In this document: positions 1-8,574 of the stretch, piece by piece
Layout of the letters: each line of letters begins with the position of its first letter
How positions within the stretch are numbered: the first letter of the stretch is position 1
Assembly: GCA_030040965.1 (NCBI GenBank)
Contig: JASHOT010000215.1
Location: 1-38,399, forward strand
Direction: 5' to 3'
Origin: Candidatus Sulfotelmatobacter sp.
Lineage (GTDB): Bacteria; Acidobacteriota; Terriglobia; Terriglobales; Acidobacteriaceae
Length of the DNA stretch: 38,399 bases
Notes under the pieces: generated by a model
Databases searched by the model: none
The model's input: the letters and a program-made list of their open reading frames with translations, nothing else
Told to the model about the DNA's origin: nothing
Program-made: the position numbers and the translations under genes

Positions 1-84
1 CCTCCTCCTACAAGGTGGCTTCGAAGGGCCCTCCTTCATCTTTCGTACAGCACGACGATTTCTCGTCTTCTTGACACAACCCGC

Positions 85-789
85 TCATCGAACCGGACTG
101 GCAGTTTTCCCGCATCCGGCTCTCGGAAAAGACTCACGCTTTCGTCCACGGAAGGCTCGCAGTACGATGTGGTAACTGCCGGTGTGGCGTTCGAAGATGA
201 GCATGGGGTGATACATATGCTGATCGTAAGCGCCGTTGAAGAAGCTGAGTTGTTGGGCACCGTAGGTGGGGTCATCGGTGGAATCCAAGTCGAGAAGAAT
301 CTCGCCGCGCTGGCGGACTTGGGCCCCGCAGAGGCGAATGAACTGCTGGCAGAAGGTGTCGCTCAAGCGGATCAGATCGCGGGCCGCAGGGGCATTTTCC
401 CAGCGGCTTAACGTAGGCTGGGAGCCGAGAGGAGAGCCCAGTTTCTGATCGGCGACGATCTGCAATAGAGGATCATGCCGTAGGCGATCGGCGTCGTTGG
501 CATCTTCATAACCGGCGACGATCTGGTTCAGACGTTGTCGCAACAGACGGAGACCGTCATGCTCAACGCGATCGTCGTCGCGAGAATCGCTCAGAACTGC
601 AGCCCAGTCGTGGGTCAGATGGTGGCGTTGATCGAAACTGCGCAAGGGCAACAGACCGGCATCGCTCGTAATCTGCCCACCGGAAAAATCGGTGCTAATG
701 GGATGATGGCGGTAGAAGGAGAAGGGCAGCTGTGGTAAAACATTTTGTATCAACTGATGGATGCTCCGAAAGGGGATGCTGGGTGGCAA
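85..789 (-). pseudogene. Truncated IS1380-family transposase
   Basis: The reading frame starts at a TTG (787-789) and encodes about 234 residues. The first roughly 205 resemble the N-terminal half of IS1380-family DDE transposases: an FSGGQITSDAGLLPLR block near residue 35, a long Asp/Arg-rich region, then LDLDSTDDPTYGAQQLSFFNG with acidic residues typical of the catalytic core. Family members are usually around 430-460 residues, so the C-terminal half is absent. The last 25 or so codons read through the intron-like sequence at 90-122 and are not transposase. An in-frame stop lies just upstream (811-813). The copy is almost certainly inactive and probably truncated the recombinase fragment to its right. 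Confidence 0.75.
90..122 (-). mobile_element. Group II intron domain V-like hairpin (intron relic)
   Basis: On the minus strand this 33-nt stretch folds as group II intron domain V. The 8-bp outer helix GAGCCGGA/TCCGGTTC has one G-U pair. An inner GCGG/CTGC helix is capped by an A-rich loop, and there is a short bulge on the 3' side. No intron reverse transcriptase lies on its 5' side; transposase sequence abuts it instead, so almost all of the intron appears to be missing. A GACGA-GAAA-TCGTC hairpin just downstream (about 54-69) could be domain VI. The assignment is by eye; a covariance-model search would confirm or reject it. Confidence 0.55.
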
Positions 790-867
790 GACCCAGTGTT
801 CATCAACCTTTTAGAGCATCTTTTCTTTTTTGGCTAGAGATTTCGTGAATAATCCGGGCTAACGGAC

Positions 868-1335
868 GTGGCTGCATCTGCCCTTGGAAGACTGCGCCGC
901 CGGGCCGAGGGATTCGGCACCGTCGAACCTTCGCACTATGTCTTTGCGGCCTTCACTCCCAAGTTCAAACTCAACGGCAACCGGATGCTCGATGGGGTGA
1001 CTGATTACAAGATCACCGCTTTTGATCCGAACCGACATCTGCATAGCTGGCGGTCGGCCTGGAGGACGTTGACCAAGAAAGCAGGGTTGAAGGGCTTCCG
1101 GTTTCACGATCTTCGGCACTGTGCCATCACGCAGCTTGCGGAGAATGGTGCATCCGACTCAACCATCATGGCGATTGCCGGACACGTCAGCCGTCGCATG
1201 CTGGAACGGTATAGCCACGTCAGGATGGAAGCGAAGCGGACAGCCCTTGACGCGCTCGCCGCAAGCACCAAAACGGCGGGTTATGACACAAAGCATGACA
1301 CAAATCTTGCCAATGCACCCGCCTACCGTGCCTAA
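868..1335 (+). CDS. Tyrosine recombinase (phage-type integrase), C-terminal fragment
   Basis: This is a 155-codon remnant of a site-specific tyrosine recombinase. Visible catalytic residues are H80 and R83 (HDLR), H106 (AGH) and the nucleophile Y115 nine residues later (ERYSH), which is the normal box II spacing. The SAM-like core-binding domain and the first catalytic Arg are missing; full proteins are about 330-400 residues. An in-frame stop at 850-852 precedes the fragment, so the IS1380 debris marks the break. A GTG at 868 could still start a product but it cannot be a working recombinase. Its stop is 14 bp from the 3' end of tRNA-Val, the usual arrangement for an integrase of an element inserted in a tRNA gene. 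The element would extend left, beyond the window. Confidence 0.8.
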   Translation: MAASALGRLRRRAEGFGTVEPSHYVFAAFTPKFKLNGNRMLDGVTDYKITAFDPNRHLHSWRSAWRTLTKKAGLKGFRFHDLRHCAITQLAENGASDSTIMAIAGHVSRRMLERYSHVRMEAKRTALDALAASTKTAGYDTKHDTNLANAPAYRA

Positions 1336-1349
1336 CTTGTTGAAGGTAA

Positions 1350-1427
1350 TGGTAGGCCCGAATGGATTCGAACCATCGACCTCTTCCGTGTCAAGGAAGC
1401 GCTCTGGACCAACTGAGCTACGGGCCT
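1350..1427 (-). tRNA. tRNA-Val (anticodon GAC)
   Basis: The minus strand folds as a full cloverleaf: acceptor AGGCCCG/CGGGCCT, D arm beginning TAGCTC, anticodon stem CTTCC/GGAAG with loop TTGACAC (anticodon GAC, reading GUC), and a T arm with TTCGAAT. The discriminator is A and the CCA end is encoded (plus-strand tgg at 1350-1352). The 3' end faces the recombinase fragment, so the T-arm/acceptor half is the likely attachment core. Confidence 0.95.
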
Positions 1428-1566
1428 ACAGAACAATCGTTGGTCTTCTGATTCTAACGGGCAGGCGCGAATCCGGCAACGGCCGCCGTTAGCATTTCAT
1501 AGCGGCCGGAGTTGCAATGTGCGGCGCGCCCAGAGACAATCTGTACGACGTAATGTTTGCGAAAAG

Positions 1567-1956
1567 ATGTTGAATTCAAGTAATAGCACAGCTACGGAAA
1601 CGCCAGAACCATTTTTCCCCGGCGCGCTGGTGATCGTTACATTGTGCAATCCGCGCGAAAAATTCTGGGGAATGATCCTCACCCTGCGCGGCGAAGGATT
1701 AAGCCTGAGCGGTGCTGAACTCGCTTCCTTTGAAGACCTGACCGTGATGGTCAAGGACGGAGAACCGTTCACGCCAGCGGTGGTTTTCTTCCCCATGCAC
1801 CGCATCGAGCGCGTGGAACTGGACCTGCCGGACGGAAGCCTGCCTTCGCTTTCACAGCGCTTCCTCTCCAAGACCGGACTCGAACCCGGTGCTGCGCTCA
1901 AGCCCGTGAGCGATACTTACGGCCCGCCAGATCGCAATCGCAAGGAGCCGGCGTGA
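1567..1956 (+). CDS. Conserved protein of unknown function, coupled to phosphatidyltransferase
   Basis: A soluble protein of 129 residues with no signal peptide or membrane segment. The core (PGALVIVTLCNPREKFWG, then GEGLSLSGAELASFEDL and AVVFFPMHRIERVELDLPDG) looks like a compact beta-rich domain. I recognise it only as a type seen in acidobacterial genomes, not by function. ATG 1567 is preferred to the longer frame from 1519 because the extra residues are Arg-rich and unlike the rest. Its TGA overlaps the GTG of the next gene by four bases (GTGA at 1953-1956), so the two are probably translationally coupled. Confidence 0.75.
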   Translation: MLNSSNSTATETPEPFFPGALVIVTLCNPREKFWGMILTLRGEGLSLSGAELASFEDLTVMVKDGEPFTPAVVFFPMHRIERVELDLPDGSLPSLSQRFLSKTGLEPGAALKPVSDTYGPPDRNRKEPA

Positions 1957-2543
1957 AGCTTTCGCAAATCTTCACCGCGCCGAATCAGCTCACTCTGCTG
2001 CGAATGATTTTTGTCCCCTTCATCGTGATTCATCTGGTGGATGGTCACTATCTTTGGGCGCTGATGGTCTTTGTGATTGCCGGCTTCAGCGATGGACTCG
2101 ACGGTCTGCTGGCGCGCACGCTTCATCAACAGACTCTGCTCGGGCAATATCTGGATCCGATCGCCGACAAGCTTCTGTTGAGCACGATGTTTCTGGTGCT
2201 TTCGATTCTGCGCAAGATCCCCTGGAAGTTTACCGTCGTGGTTTTCAGTCGCGATATTTCGATTCTCGCAGCCAGCGCGGTTTTGTTCGCTATTGCCGGC
2301 CTCAGGAACTTCCGCCCCAGCATTTTCGGAAAGGCCAATACCTTTTCGCAGATCAGCGCCGTTTTTTTTGTGCTGCTGTTCGAAATCCGGCGGCAGCGCT
2401 GGATCTGGATCGCGCGCACCGTCTTCCTTCGCGCCACGTTCATCTTCACCATTTTGTCGGCATTGCATTATCTGATTCTGGTGCAGCAGCGACTGCGTGA
2501 GACCACCCATGCGCTTCCCGCGGCGCGGAGCCCCGAGGACTGA
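1953..2543 (+). CDS. pgsA: CDP-alcohol phosphatidyltransferase (PgsA-like)
   Basis: An integral membrane enzyme of 196 residues that transfers a phosphatidyl group from CDP-diacylglycerol to an alcohol. The family signature is complete near residues 50-76: D-G-L-D-G-L-L-A-R, then G eight residues on, then D-x3-D (LGQYLDPIAD), which hold the two metal ions. Several hydrophobic helices flank it. Glycerol-3-phosphate (phosphatidylglycerophosphate synthase, PgsA) is the commonest acceptor for this size class, but the sequence alone does not exclude another alcohol. Translation starts at the GTG overlapping the preceding stop, with GGAGCC just upstream. Confidence 0.85.
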   Translation: MKLSQIFTAPNQLTLLRMIFVPFIVIHLVDGHYLWALMVFVIAGFSDGLDGLLARTLHQQTLLGQYLDPIADKLLLSTMFLVLSILRKIPWKFTVVVFSRDISILAASAVLFAIAGLRNFRPSIFGKANTFSQISAVFFVLLFEIRRQRWIWIARTVFLRATFIFTILSALHYLILVQQRLRETTHALPAARSPED

Positions 2544-2633
2544 CCTTCATTTGACCCACTTTCTCGCCGACCCTAGAATCAATGTTCTCCAAATTATGGC
2601 TCTGCGAATCTGATGTTTTTAGAATGGGTGGTT

Positions 2634-2651
2634 CCGCGGCCAAAGCCGCGG
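2634..2651. repeat. Short GC-rich palindrome upstream of cysS
   Basis: CCGCGGC and GCCGCGG form a perfect 7-bp stem around a CAAA loop, in the 151-bp gap between the phosphatidyltransferase and cysS. No T-run follows on the plus strand. It resembles the compact post-gene palindromes elsewhere in the window. Confidence 0.5.
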
Positions 2652-2694
2652 TCTACATCTTTCAGAAAGCGCGTTTTCATCATTCACAATCATT

Positions 2695-4179
2695 ATGGCG
2701 CTGCGTCTTTATAACACTATGTCGGCGCGAATCGAGGAGTTCCACCCGATTCGCGACCATGAAGTCCGCATGTACGCCTGCGGCCCCACGGTTTACGACT
2801 ACGGCCACATCGGCAATTTCCGTACATTCATCGCCGTCGATCTGTTGCGTCGCTTTCTGCGTCAGAGCGGATATAAAGTTCACCACGTCATGAATATCAC
2901 CGACGTGGATGACAGAATCATCCATAACTCTGCGCGCGATGGCTTGACCGTTCAGCAATACACCGCAAAATACGAGAAGGTTTTTCTGGAAGATGCTGCC
3001 ATGATCGGCATTGAGGAGCCGATTCTCGTGCGCGCTACAGAACATATTCCGGAGATGGCAAATTTCGTCGCTAAGCTGGCCGAAAAAGACATCGCCTACC
3101 GCGCCGACGATGGCTCGTATTACTTTCGCATTTCAAAATTTCCTGCATACGGCAGGCTTTCGAAAAAAGATTTCAGCGGAATACTGGATGGCGCGCGCGT
3201 CGACACTGATCAATACGACAAGGACAGTGCGCGCGATTTCGCCCTGTGGAAGGCGCCCAAGCCGGGCGAAACGTCGTGGCAGACGCAAATCGGACCGGGC
3301 CGTCCCGGTTGGCATTTGGAGTGCTCGGTCATGTCGATGGAAGAACTCGGCGAGAGCTTCGACCTGCATGCCGGCGGAGAAGACCTTATTTTTCCCCATC
3401 ATGAAAATGAAATCGCGCAGTCGGAGTCCTACACGGGGAAAACGTTCGCGCGCTTCTGGTTTCACGCGCGCTTCTTGCTGGTCGAGGGCGAAAAGATGTC
3501 GAAGAGCCTGGGAAATTTCTTCACCCTGCGCGATCTCGTGCTGAAGGGGTACAAGCCGTCGTCGATTCGCTACCTGCTGGCGTCGGTGCCGTATCGCAAT
3601 CAACTGAACTTCACGTTTGATGGATTGCAGCAGGCCGCGGTGTCAGTGGAGCGGCTCCGGAATTTTCGGCTGCGCTTGAATGCTGGTGGTTTTGCCTCTG
3701 GGAAGAATCCCGCGATGCAGTCGCTTGCCACCGAAACGATTGAGAAAATGCGCGCGGCGCTCGACGACGATTTAAACACCGCTCAGGCGCAGGCTGCGAT
3801 CTTCGAGATGGTGCGACAAGCCAACACAGCGTTCGATACCGGCGACATCAAGAAAGATGACGTGCCGCCGCTCTTGGCCGCGCTCGAGAAGTTTGATGAG
3901 ATCTTTGCCGTCATCCACGACAATGACACTCCTAAGATGAAGCAGGTTTTCGACTGGGCGATCGCACAGGGCCGCGAAAAGGACATCAGCCCCGAACTGC
4001 GCGAGGCGGCACAATCGGAGCAGATTTCCGACGCGGAGATCGAGACGAAAATTGCTGATATGAAAGCGGCCCGCGCCGCCCGCGACTTCAAGAAATCGGA
4101 CGCGATCCGCGCCGAACTTGCGGAGGCTGGCGTGGTCGTCGAAATCACCAAAGAAGGCATCCGCTGGCGACGGAAGTAA
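2695..4179 (+). CDS. cysS: Cysteinyl-tRNA synthetase
   Basis: A 494-residue class I aminoacyl-tRNA synthetase that charges tRNA-Cys in the cytoplasm. The N-terminal Rossmann domain carries the zinc/cysteine-binding C29 in YACGPTVYDYGHIGN, with the HIGH-type motif at H38. The KMSKS loop is exact at residues 267-271. The conserved GWHLECS and HHENEIAQ zinc-site segments lie between them. The C-terminal half is the helical anticodon-binding region, ending in the usual IRWRRK-type tail. Length fits the family (about 460-500). ATG 2695 gives the standard N-terminus (MALRLYNT), although no strong ribosome-binding site is visible. Confidence 0.97.
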   Translation: MALRLYNTMSARIEEFHPIRDHEVRMYACGPTVYDYGHIGNFRTFIAVDLLRRFLRQSGYKVHHVMNITDVDDRIIHNSARDGLTVQQYTAKYEKVFLEDAAMIGIEEPILVRATEHIPEMANFVAKLAEKDIAYRADDGSYYFRISKFPAYGRLSKKDFSGILDGARVDTDQYDKDSARDFALWKAPKPGETSWQTQIGPGRPGWHLECSVMSMEELGESFDLHAGGEDLIFPHHENEIAQSESYTGKTFARFWFHARFLLVEGEKMSKSLGNFFTLRDLVLKGYKPSSIRYLLASVPYRNQLNFTFDGLQQAAVSVERLRNFRLRLNAGGFASGKNPAMQSLATETIEKMRAALDDDLNTAQAQAAIFEMVRQANTAFDTGDIKKDDVPPLLAALEKFDEIFAVIHDNDTPKMKQVFDWAIAQGREKDISPELREAAQSEQISDAEIETKIADMKAARAARDFKKSDAIRAELAEAGVVVEITKEGIRWRRK

Positions 4180-4212
4180 TAGCCGTACTCCCCGGTTGTG
4201 GCCTCGGTGTTA

Positions 4213-4245
4213 AGCTGATGGCTGAAAGCTGATAGCTGACGGCTG
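4213..4245. repeat. Degenerate tandem word repeat (AGCTGATGGCTGAA type)
   Basis: Four variants of an 8-9 base word (AGCTGATG, GCTGAA, AGCTGATAG, CTGACGGCTG) run back to back in the 71-bp spacer between cysS and the FmdE gene, ending six bases before the GTG start. It is a single-arm example of the word repeats described under the findings. Confidence 0.6.
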
Positions 4246-4250
4246 TTCCT

Positions 4251-4868
4251 GTGAAATCCCTCGACGAATACCTTCGCGATGCTGAGCAGGCTCATGGGCA
4301 TTTGTGTGCCGGACAGGTGCTCGGCGTGCGTATGGCGATGCTCGGGTTGCAAAAGCTGGGCATCGACGATCCACACGGGAAGGACCGCAAGCGCCTGGTG
4401 ACCTTTGTGGAAATCGACCGTTGTGCAACCGATGCAATCGGTGTCGTCACCGGATGTCGGCTGGGCAAGCGCGCCCTGAAATTTCGCGACTGGGGAAAAA
4501 TGGCAGCAACGTTCGTCGATCTGAATGCGAAACTGGGCGCCGAGACGGACCACTCCTATCGCGCGGTGCGCCTCGCCGCGAAAGAATCGTCGAAGGAGCT
4601 GGCGCGCAAACTCCACCCTGAGATCGAGAAAAAAAATCATCAGCAGGTGCTTGCCTATCGCGAACTCTCCGACGATGACCTGTTCACAACGCAGTGGGTG
4701 GAAGTCGAATTGCCCCCAGAAGAATTTCCCGGATACAAAGGCGACCGCATCGTGTGTGCGGAATGCGGCGAAGGCATCAACTTTGGCCGCGAAGTGCGGA
4801 GGGATGGGAAAGTGCTGTGCCGCGGTTGTGCCGGCGAGAGCTACTACGGACCTGTCGATCGACGATAG
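4251..4868 (+). CDS. FmdE-family protein with C-terminal zinc ribbon
   Basis: A soluble protein of 205 residues starting at GTG 4251. Residues 1-140 match the FmdE domain, with an HGHLCAGQVLGVRMA segment and a D-R-C-A-T-D-A-I block containing the usual conserved Cys. The name comes from a subunit of molybdenum formylmethanofuran dehydrogenase operons, but most bacterial members have no proven function. The C-terminus adds a four-Cys ribbon, CAEC near residue 165 and CRGC about 20 residues later, which probably binds zinc. Nothing nearby suggests methanofuran chemistry; a role in handling a metal or a C1/formate enzyme is only a guess. Confidence 0.8.
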   Translation: MKSLDEYLRDAEQAHGHLCAGQVLGVRMAMLGLQKLGIDDPHGKDRKRLVTFVEIDRCATDAIGVVTGCRLGKRALKFRDWGKMAATFVDLNAKLGAETDHSYRAVRLAAKESSKELARKLHPEIEKKNHQQVLAYRELSDDDLFTTQWVEVELPPEEFPGYKGDRIVCAECGEGINFGREVRRDGKVLCRGCAGESYYGPVDRR

Positions 4869-4886
4869 CTGCAAACTCGGTTTCCA

Positions 4887-4920
4887 GAGACTGGCGAACG
4901 ACCAGCGACTAACGACTATC
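4887..4920. repeat. Degenerate word repeat (CGACTAACGACTA type)
   Basis: The convergent gap between the FmdE gene and gatA holds variants of CGACTAA (GAGACTGG, CGAACGACCAG, CGACTAACGACTA). The right end runs into the last codons of gatA. It is a single arm with no clear inverted partner. Confidence 0.45.
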
Positions 4921-6349
4921 GACAAGCCTCGTACGCGTGCGCCAGCCGCAAAATCGTGCTCTCGTCGAAGTGCTTGCCCAGAATCTGTAATCCGATCGGC
5001 AAATTCTCTTTTGTTTTTCCACAGGGAATTGAAATTCCGGGAATGCCGGCCAGATCCGCCGTCACCGTATAAATGTCGGCGAGATACATGGCCAGCGGAT
5101 CATTCGATTTCTCTCCCAGCCGAAACGCCGCTGTCGGACTGGTCGGCGTGACAATGGCATCGACCTTGGCGAACGCTTCGTCGAAATCTCGCGTCAGCAG
5201 CGTGCGCACCTTCTGCGCCTTCAGATAATAAGCGTCGTAATATCCCGCGCTCAGCGCGTAGGTGCCGAGCATGATGCGCCGCTTCACCTCCGCTCCGAAT
5301 CCTTCTTCGCGACTGCGCCGGTACATTTCCGACAATGTCTTTACGCCGCGCGCGCGCAGGCTGCAACGCACGCCGTCGTAGCGCGCGAGATTCGCCGACG
5401 CCTCTGCCGTCGCGATCAGATAATAAGTGGGAATCGCGTAGGCCGTGTGCGGCAGAGATACCGGAACAATTTCGCAGCCGAGATTCTTGAGCTTCTCAAT
5501 CGCTGATTCCACCGCCTGTCGGACTTCGTCATCCAGACCCTCGGCGAAATATTCCTGCGCCACGCCGATTTTCATCCCCCGCACAGGCTTGTCGAGTTCA
5601 GCAACGTAATCCGGCACGGGAACATCGGCCGAAGTGGAGTCCATCGGATCGCGCCCGGCAATCGCACGCAGAACAATGGCCGCGTCCTTCACCGTTTTCG
5701 TGAGCGGACCAATGTGATCGAGCGACGAGGCAAACGCGATCAGGCCATAGCGCGAAACGCGGCCGTAGGTGGGCATCAGGCCCACCACGCCGCAGAAGGA
5801 AGCGGGTTGCCGAATCGATCCTCCGGTATCGGAGCCCAGAGTCGCGACCGCCATATTTGCCGCAACCGCGGCCGCCGATCCGCCCGACGACCCTCCTGGC
5901 ACGCGCGCCAGATCGCGCGGATTGCGCACAGGACGAAACGCGGAATTTTCATTCGACGAGCCCATGGCAAACTCGTCGCAATTCAACTTTCCGAGCACGA
6001 CGGCACCCGCTGCTTCCATGCGTGCGACCGCCGTGCAATCATAGGGCGGAATGTAATGCTCGAGACTTTTCGACCCTGCGGTGGTGCGCACCCCGCGCGT
6101 ACTCATGACATCTTTAATGCCGACGGGAACGCCGCCGAGTGCAGGCAGCGGCTTGCCCTCAGCGGCCATACGGTCGATGCGGTCCGCCTGCTCAAGCGCG
6201 CGCTCTTTTGAAAGCGTGAGATACGCGCCGATCTGCGCGTTTTCTTTCTGAATGTGAGCGTAGTGCGCCTCGGCGAGCGCAAGCGCTGTCGTCTTGCGTT
6301 CCGCAATAGCCGAGCGGGCGGAATCGATGGTGAGGGAGGTCAGGTCCAC
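4916..6349 (-). CDS. gatA: Asp-tRNA(Asn)/Glu-tRNA(Gln) amidotransferase subunit A
   Basis: A 477-residue amidase-signature enzyme. GatA hydrolyses glutamine to supply ammonia to GatB, which converts Glu-tRNA(Gln) and/or Asp-tRNA(Asn). The Ser-cisSer-Lys triad is intact: K79 (GIKD), S154 (GGSSGGS) and S178 (DTGGSIRQP). The start is GTG at 6347-6349, 18 bp after the gatC stop, so the two form one transcription unit with cca and dciA upstream. gatB is not in this window. Confidence 0.96.
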   Translation of the reverse strand: MDLTSLTIDSARSAIAERKTTALALAEAHYAHIQKENAQIGAYLTLSKERALEQADRIDRMAAEGKPLPALGGVPVGIKDVMSTRGVRTTAGSKSLEHYIPPYDCTAVARMEAAGAVVLGKLNCDEFAMGSSNENSAFRPVRNPRDLARVPGGSSGGSAAAVAANMAVATLGSDTGGSIRQPASFCGVVGLMPTYGRVSRYGLIAFASSLDHIGPLTKTVKDAAIVLRAIAGRDPMDSTSADVPVPDYVAELDKPVRGMKIGVAQEYFAEGLDDEVRQAVESAIEKLKNLGCEIVPVSLPHTAYAIPTYYLIATAEASANLARYDGVRCSLRARGVKTLSEMYRRSREEGFGAEVKRRIMLGTYALSAGYYDAYYLKAQKVRTLLTRDFDEAFAKVDAIVTPTSPTAAFRLGEKSNDPLAMYLADIYTVTADLAGIPGISIPCGKTKENLPIGLQILGKHFDESTILRLAHAYEACR

Positions 6350-6367
6350 GGTCTCTTTTGCAGTGTC

Positions 6368-6706
6368 TTAGCGTTCGATCACTTTCGGCACGCGGAAAAA
6401 ATCTGCATCCGCGTCGGGCGCGTTGGCCAGCGCCTCTTTATGCGGCAGCGACTTGCGCAGCCCCTCGACAATGTCCTCGCGGCTGGCATAGGCGAAGCGT
6501 TCACTTCCCTGCTTCGATTCGTCGACTCCGTGGCGGTCGGAAACCTGTGCCATGGGCGGAACATCGGATGTATCCAGTTCGTTTAGCCGGTCCATATATT
6601 CGAGAATCGAATTCAGATCGCGCAACATGGTCCTTCGTTCTTCACCTGTGAGCTCGAGGTTGGCCAACTCGGCCACGTAAACAACATCTTTATCGGTAAC
6701 TTTCAT
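6368..6706 (-). CDS. gatC: Asp/Glu-tRNA amidotransferase subunit C
   Basis: The 112-residue subunit that stabilises the GatA-GatB complex. The typical N-terminus (MKVTDKDVVYVAELANLELT) sets the start at ATG 6706; the longer frame adds 12 unconserved residues. It has the usual helical region with ERRTMLRDLNSILEYMDRLNELDT and a C-terminal F-x-VPKVIE tail. It lies 18 bp upstream of gatA and 39 bp downstream of dciA. Confidence 0.95.
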   Translation of the reverse strand: MKVTDKDVVYVAELANLELTGEERRTMLRDLNSILEYMDRLNELDTSDVPPMAQVSDRHGVDESKQGSERFAYASREDIVEGLRKSLPHKEALANAPDADADFFRVPKVIER

Positions 6707-6745
6707 GACGGATTTTCGTGAAACTGATGTCCCCGCCGACAACGA

Positions 6746-7066
6746 TCAGTGTCGGTTTAGCGGCGCGGTGCTCTCCGCGGAAATCGATTCGCGTGCGACT
6801 ACAAACTCTATTCTCTCCACGGTCGCAGGCGCGTATCGATTCAGCATGGCCACGTAGCGCGGCGCAAGCGACAGCAGTTCCGTTTTCCATCCCTGGTCGG
6901 CGACCGCAATTTGCAGAATGCCGTCCGAAAAAGTTAGCGCTCGAGTACGTTCGGCAACGGCTGAACCGCAGACCACAGGCCACGCCAGCAAGGGCCGATC
7001 CGCGGCCGGCGCCTGGCGCAAGGATTGCGCAATGATCTTTTCCAGTCCTGCTGCAGCTGGTTGCAT
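6746..7066 (-). CDS. dciA: DciA (DUF721) helicase-loading protein
   Basis: A 106-residue protein with the DUF721/DciA core: a helical N-terminus (LEKIIAQSLRQ), then W-P-V-V-C-G-S-A-V-A-E-R-T, a DGILQIAV strand, QGWKTELLSLAP and a conserved LNRY turn. DciA proteins recruit or load the replicative helicase DnaB in bacteria lacking DnaC/DnaI. ATG 7066 is chosen because upstream in-frame sequence shows no conservation and overlaps cca. It sits between cca and gatC on the same strand. Identification rests on the pattern of conserved Trp and hydrophobic positions. Confidence 0.8.
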   Translation of the reverse strand: MQPAAAGLEKIIAQSLRQAPAADRPLLAWPVVCGSAVAERTRALTFSDGILQIAVADQGWKTELLSLAPRYVAMLNRYAPATVERIEFVVARESISAESTAPLNRH

Positions 7067-7148
7067 GACAAGAGCTCTCAAAAGTGAAAGCGAGAGTCTG
7101 ATTCTAGCATTCTCGTCGTGCGATCCAGCGCCCCGAGGCAAACAGTTT

Positions 7149-8519
7149 TCACACAGGAAATTCACGGCGTACGAATTCGAGTGCAGCGTCGCGCGTGGGC
7201 AATCGGCCTTCGAGTTGCGCGTCTTCCACGGCATTCAGAATCTCGCGGAATTTCGGCCCAGGCGCGTGTCCGGCGGCAATCAGGTCGTCACCCGTAACCA
7301 GCGGTGCGGGACGAATTGTCTCCGCAGGAATTTCGTCGCGCTTCTGTCGCACAAATTCATACGTGCTCAGATTGCCGTGGCTCGCGAGTGCGTCGGCGCG
7401 GTGCAGCGCCAGATGTTGGTCGAACTCAGGCAAGCGCAGGAATCGTTTCAGCGTCGATTGGCTCATGCGCGTGGCTTGGCCAAAGCGCATGTGATTCTTA
7501 ACCAGCGCCAGAATCTGTGCCGTATCGTCATTGGAAAAGCGCAGCCGCGCACAGATTTCCTCTGCCATCTTTACGCCTACTTCCACGTGGTCGTCGAAGC
7601 GAATACGGTCGGGCGCCACGCGAAACGTGGGCGGCTTGCCCACATCATGCAGCAGTGCGCCCCAGGCGAGCGTTGCTGGACAAGGCTGTGGCAGATTTTC
7701 CAGCAGCAGCAGCGTATGCACGAACACGTCCCCCTCGGGATGAAACTCCGGCGGCTGTTCCACGCCTTTCATCACGGAAATCTCCGGAAGAACATGCCGG
7801 AGCAGGCCGCCCTCGTCGAGTAACAGGAACGCCCGCCGCGCGTGTCCCTCGGTCAGCATGCGAGTCAGTTCATCGCGCACACGCTCGCGTGAAACGACTT
7901 CAATTTCCTGCGCCAGCTTCTGCATCGCCGAAAATGTATGTGGATCGATGGCGTACTCAAATCGCGCCGCAAATCGCACCGCGCGCAGCATGCGCAATTT
8001 GTCTTCGGCAAAGCGATGCTCCGGAACGCCGATGGTGCGAATGATGCCCGCCTTCAGGTCGTCGCGCCCGCCGACAAAATCGAGCACTTCGCCAGGTTCC
8101 GGGATAACGATCGGATCGAGCAGCATGCCGTTGATCGTGAAGTCGCGACGCGCCACGTCCTCGCGCGGATCTACACTGAAGCGCACTTCGTCGGGATGGC
8201 GGCCGTCGGAATATCCGATGTCGCTGCGAAAGGTCGCCACCTCAACTGCCGCCGGATGGCTTGAGCCTTGGGTTTCGTCGGCCCGGGCTTTGTCGGGGTC
8301 GCTTTCCGGTAAGGGAACCAGCACCACCCCAAACTGCGCTCCCACGGCATAGGTTTCGGGGAAGATGCGCATGACTTCGTCCGGCTTCGCGTTCGTCGCA
8401 ACGTCGTAGTCGTTCGGCTCGCGTCCGAGCAGGAGGTCGCGCACGCATCCGCCAACCAGATAGGCAACAAACCCACGCTCGCGCAGGGTTTGAACGATCG
8501 ATGTGGCGAAGTCTTTCAC
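7149..8519 (-). CDS. cca: CCA tRNA nucleotidyltransferase / poly(A) polymerase family, with HD domain
   Basis: A 456-residue class II nucleotidyltransferase. The head domain has LVGGCVRDLLLG (about 21-32) and the metal-binding DYD (about 37-39), followed by RRDFTINGM and the EDKLRMLRAVRFAARF nucleotide-recognition helix. An HD domain (LLHDVGK, about residue 290) follows, then a helical tRNA-binding tail. The combination fits a CCA-adding enzyme with phosphohydrolase domain; a poly(A) polymerase (PcnB) or A-adding-only role cannot be excluded. The GTG start has GTGGAG about 8 bp upstream. It is divergent from tsaD with only 55 bp between starts, and is the first gene of the minus-strand block. 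tRNA-Val here already encodes CCA, so repair is a plausible use. Confidence 0.9.
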   Translation of the reverse strand: MKDFATSIVQTLRERGFVAYLVGGCVRDLLLGREPNDYDVATNAKPDEVMRIFPETYAVGAQFGVVLVPLPESDPDKARADETQGSSHPAAVEVATFRSDIGYSDGRHPDEVRFSVDPREDVARRDFTINGMLLDPIVIPEPGEVLDFVGGRDDLKAGIIRTIGVPEHRFAEDKLRMLRAVRFAARFEYAIDPHTFSAMQKLAQEIEVVSRERVRDELTRMLTEGHARRAFLLLDEGGLLRHVLPEISVMKGVEQPPEFHPEGDVFVHTLLLLENLPQPCPATLAWGALLHDVGKPPTFRVAPDRIRFDDHVEVGVKMAEEICARLRFSNDDTAQILALVKNHMRFGQATRMSQSTLKRFLRLPEFDQHLALHRADALASHGNLSTYEFVRQKRDEIPAETIRPAPLVTGDDLIAAGHAPGPKFREILNAVEDAQLEGRLPTRDAALEFVRREFPV

Positions 8520-8574
8520 AAGTACTCCACGACGTGTTTAAGCAAATCCGCCATCCTTCTAATAATATGGGAAC

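Noticed and set aside
36-411. Several short frames on both strands at the left end
   Set aside because: They lie over the transposase fragment and intron-like sequence in other frames, with no start context or protein-like composition.
5714-6211. Long plus-strand frames over gatA, and similar antisense frames over other core genes
   Set aside because: They mirror the codon structure of strongly supported genes on the other strand, an effect of high G+C.
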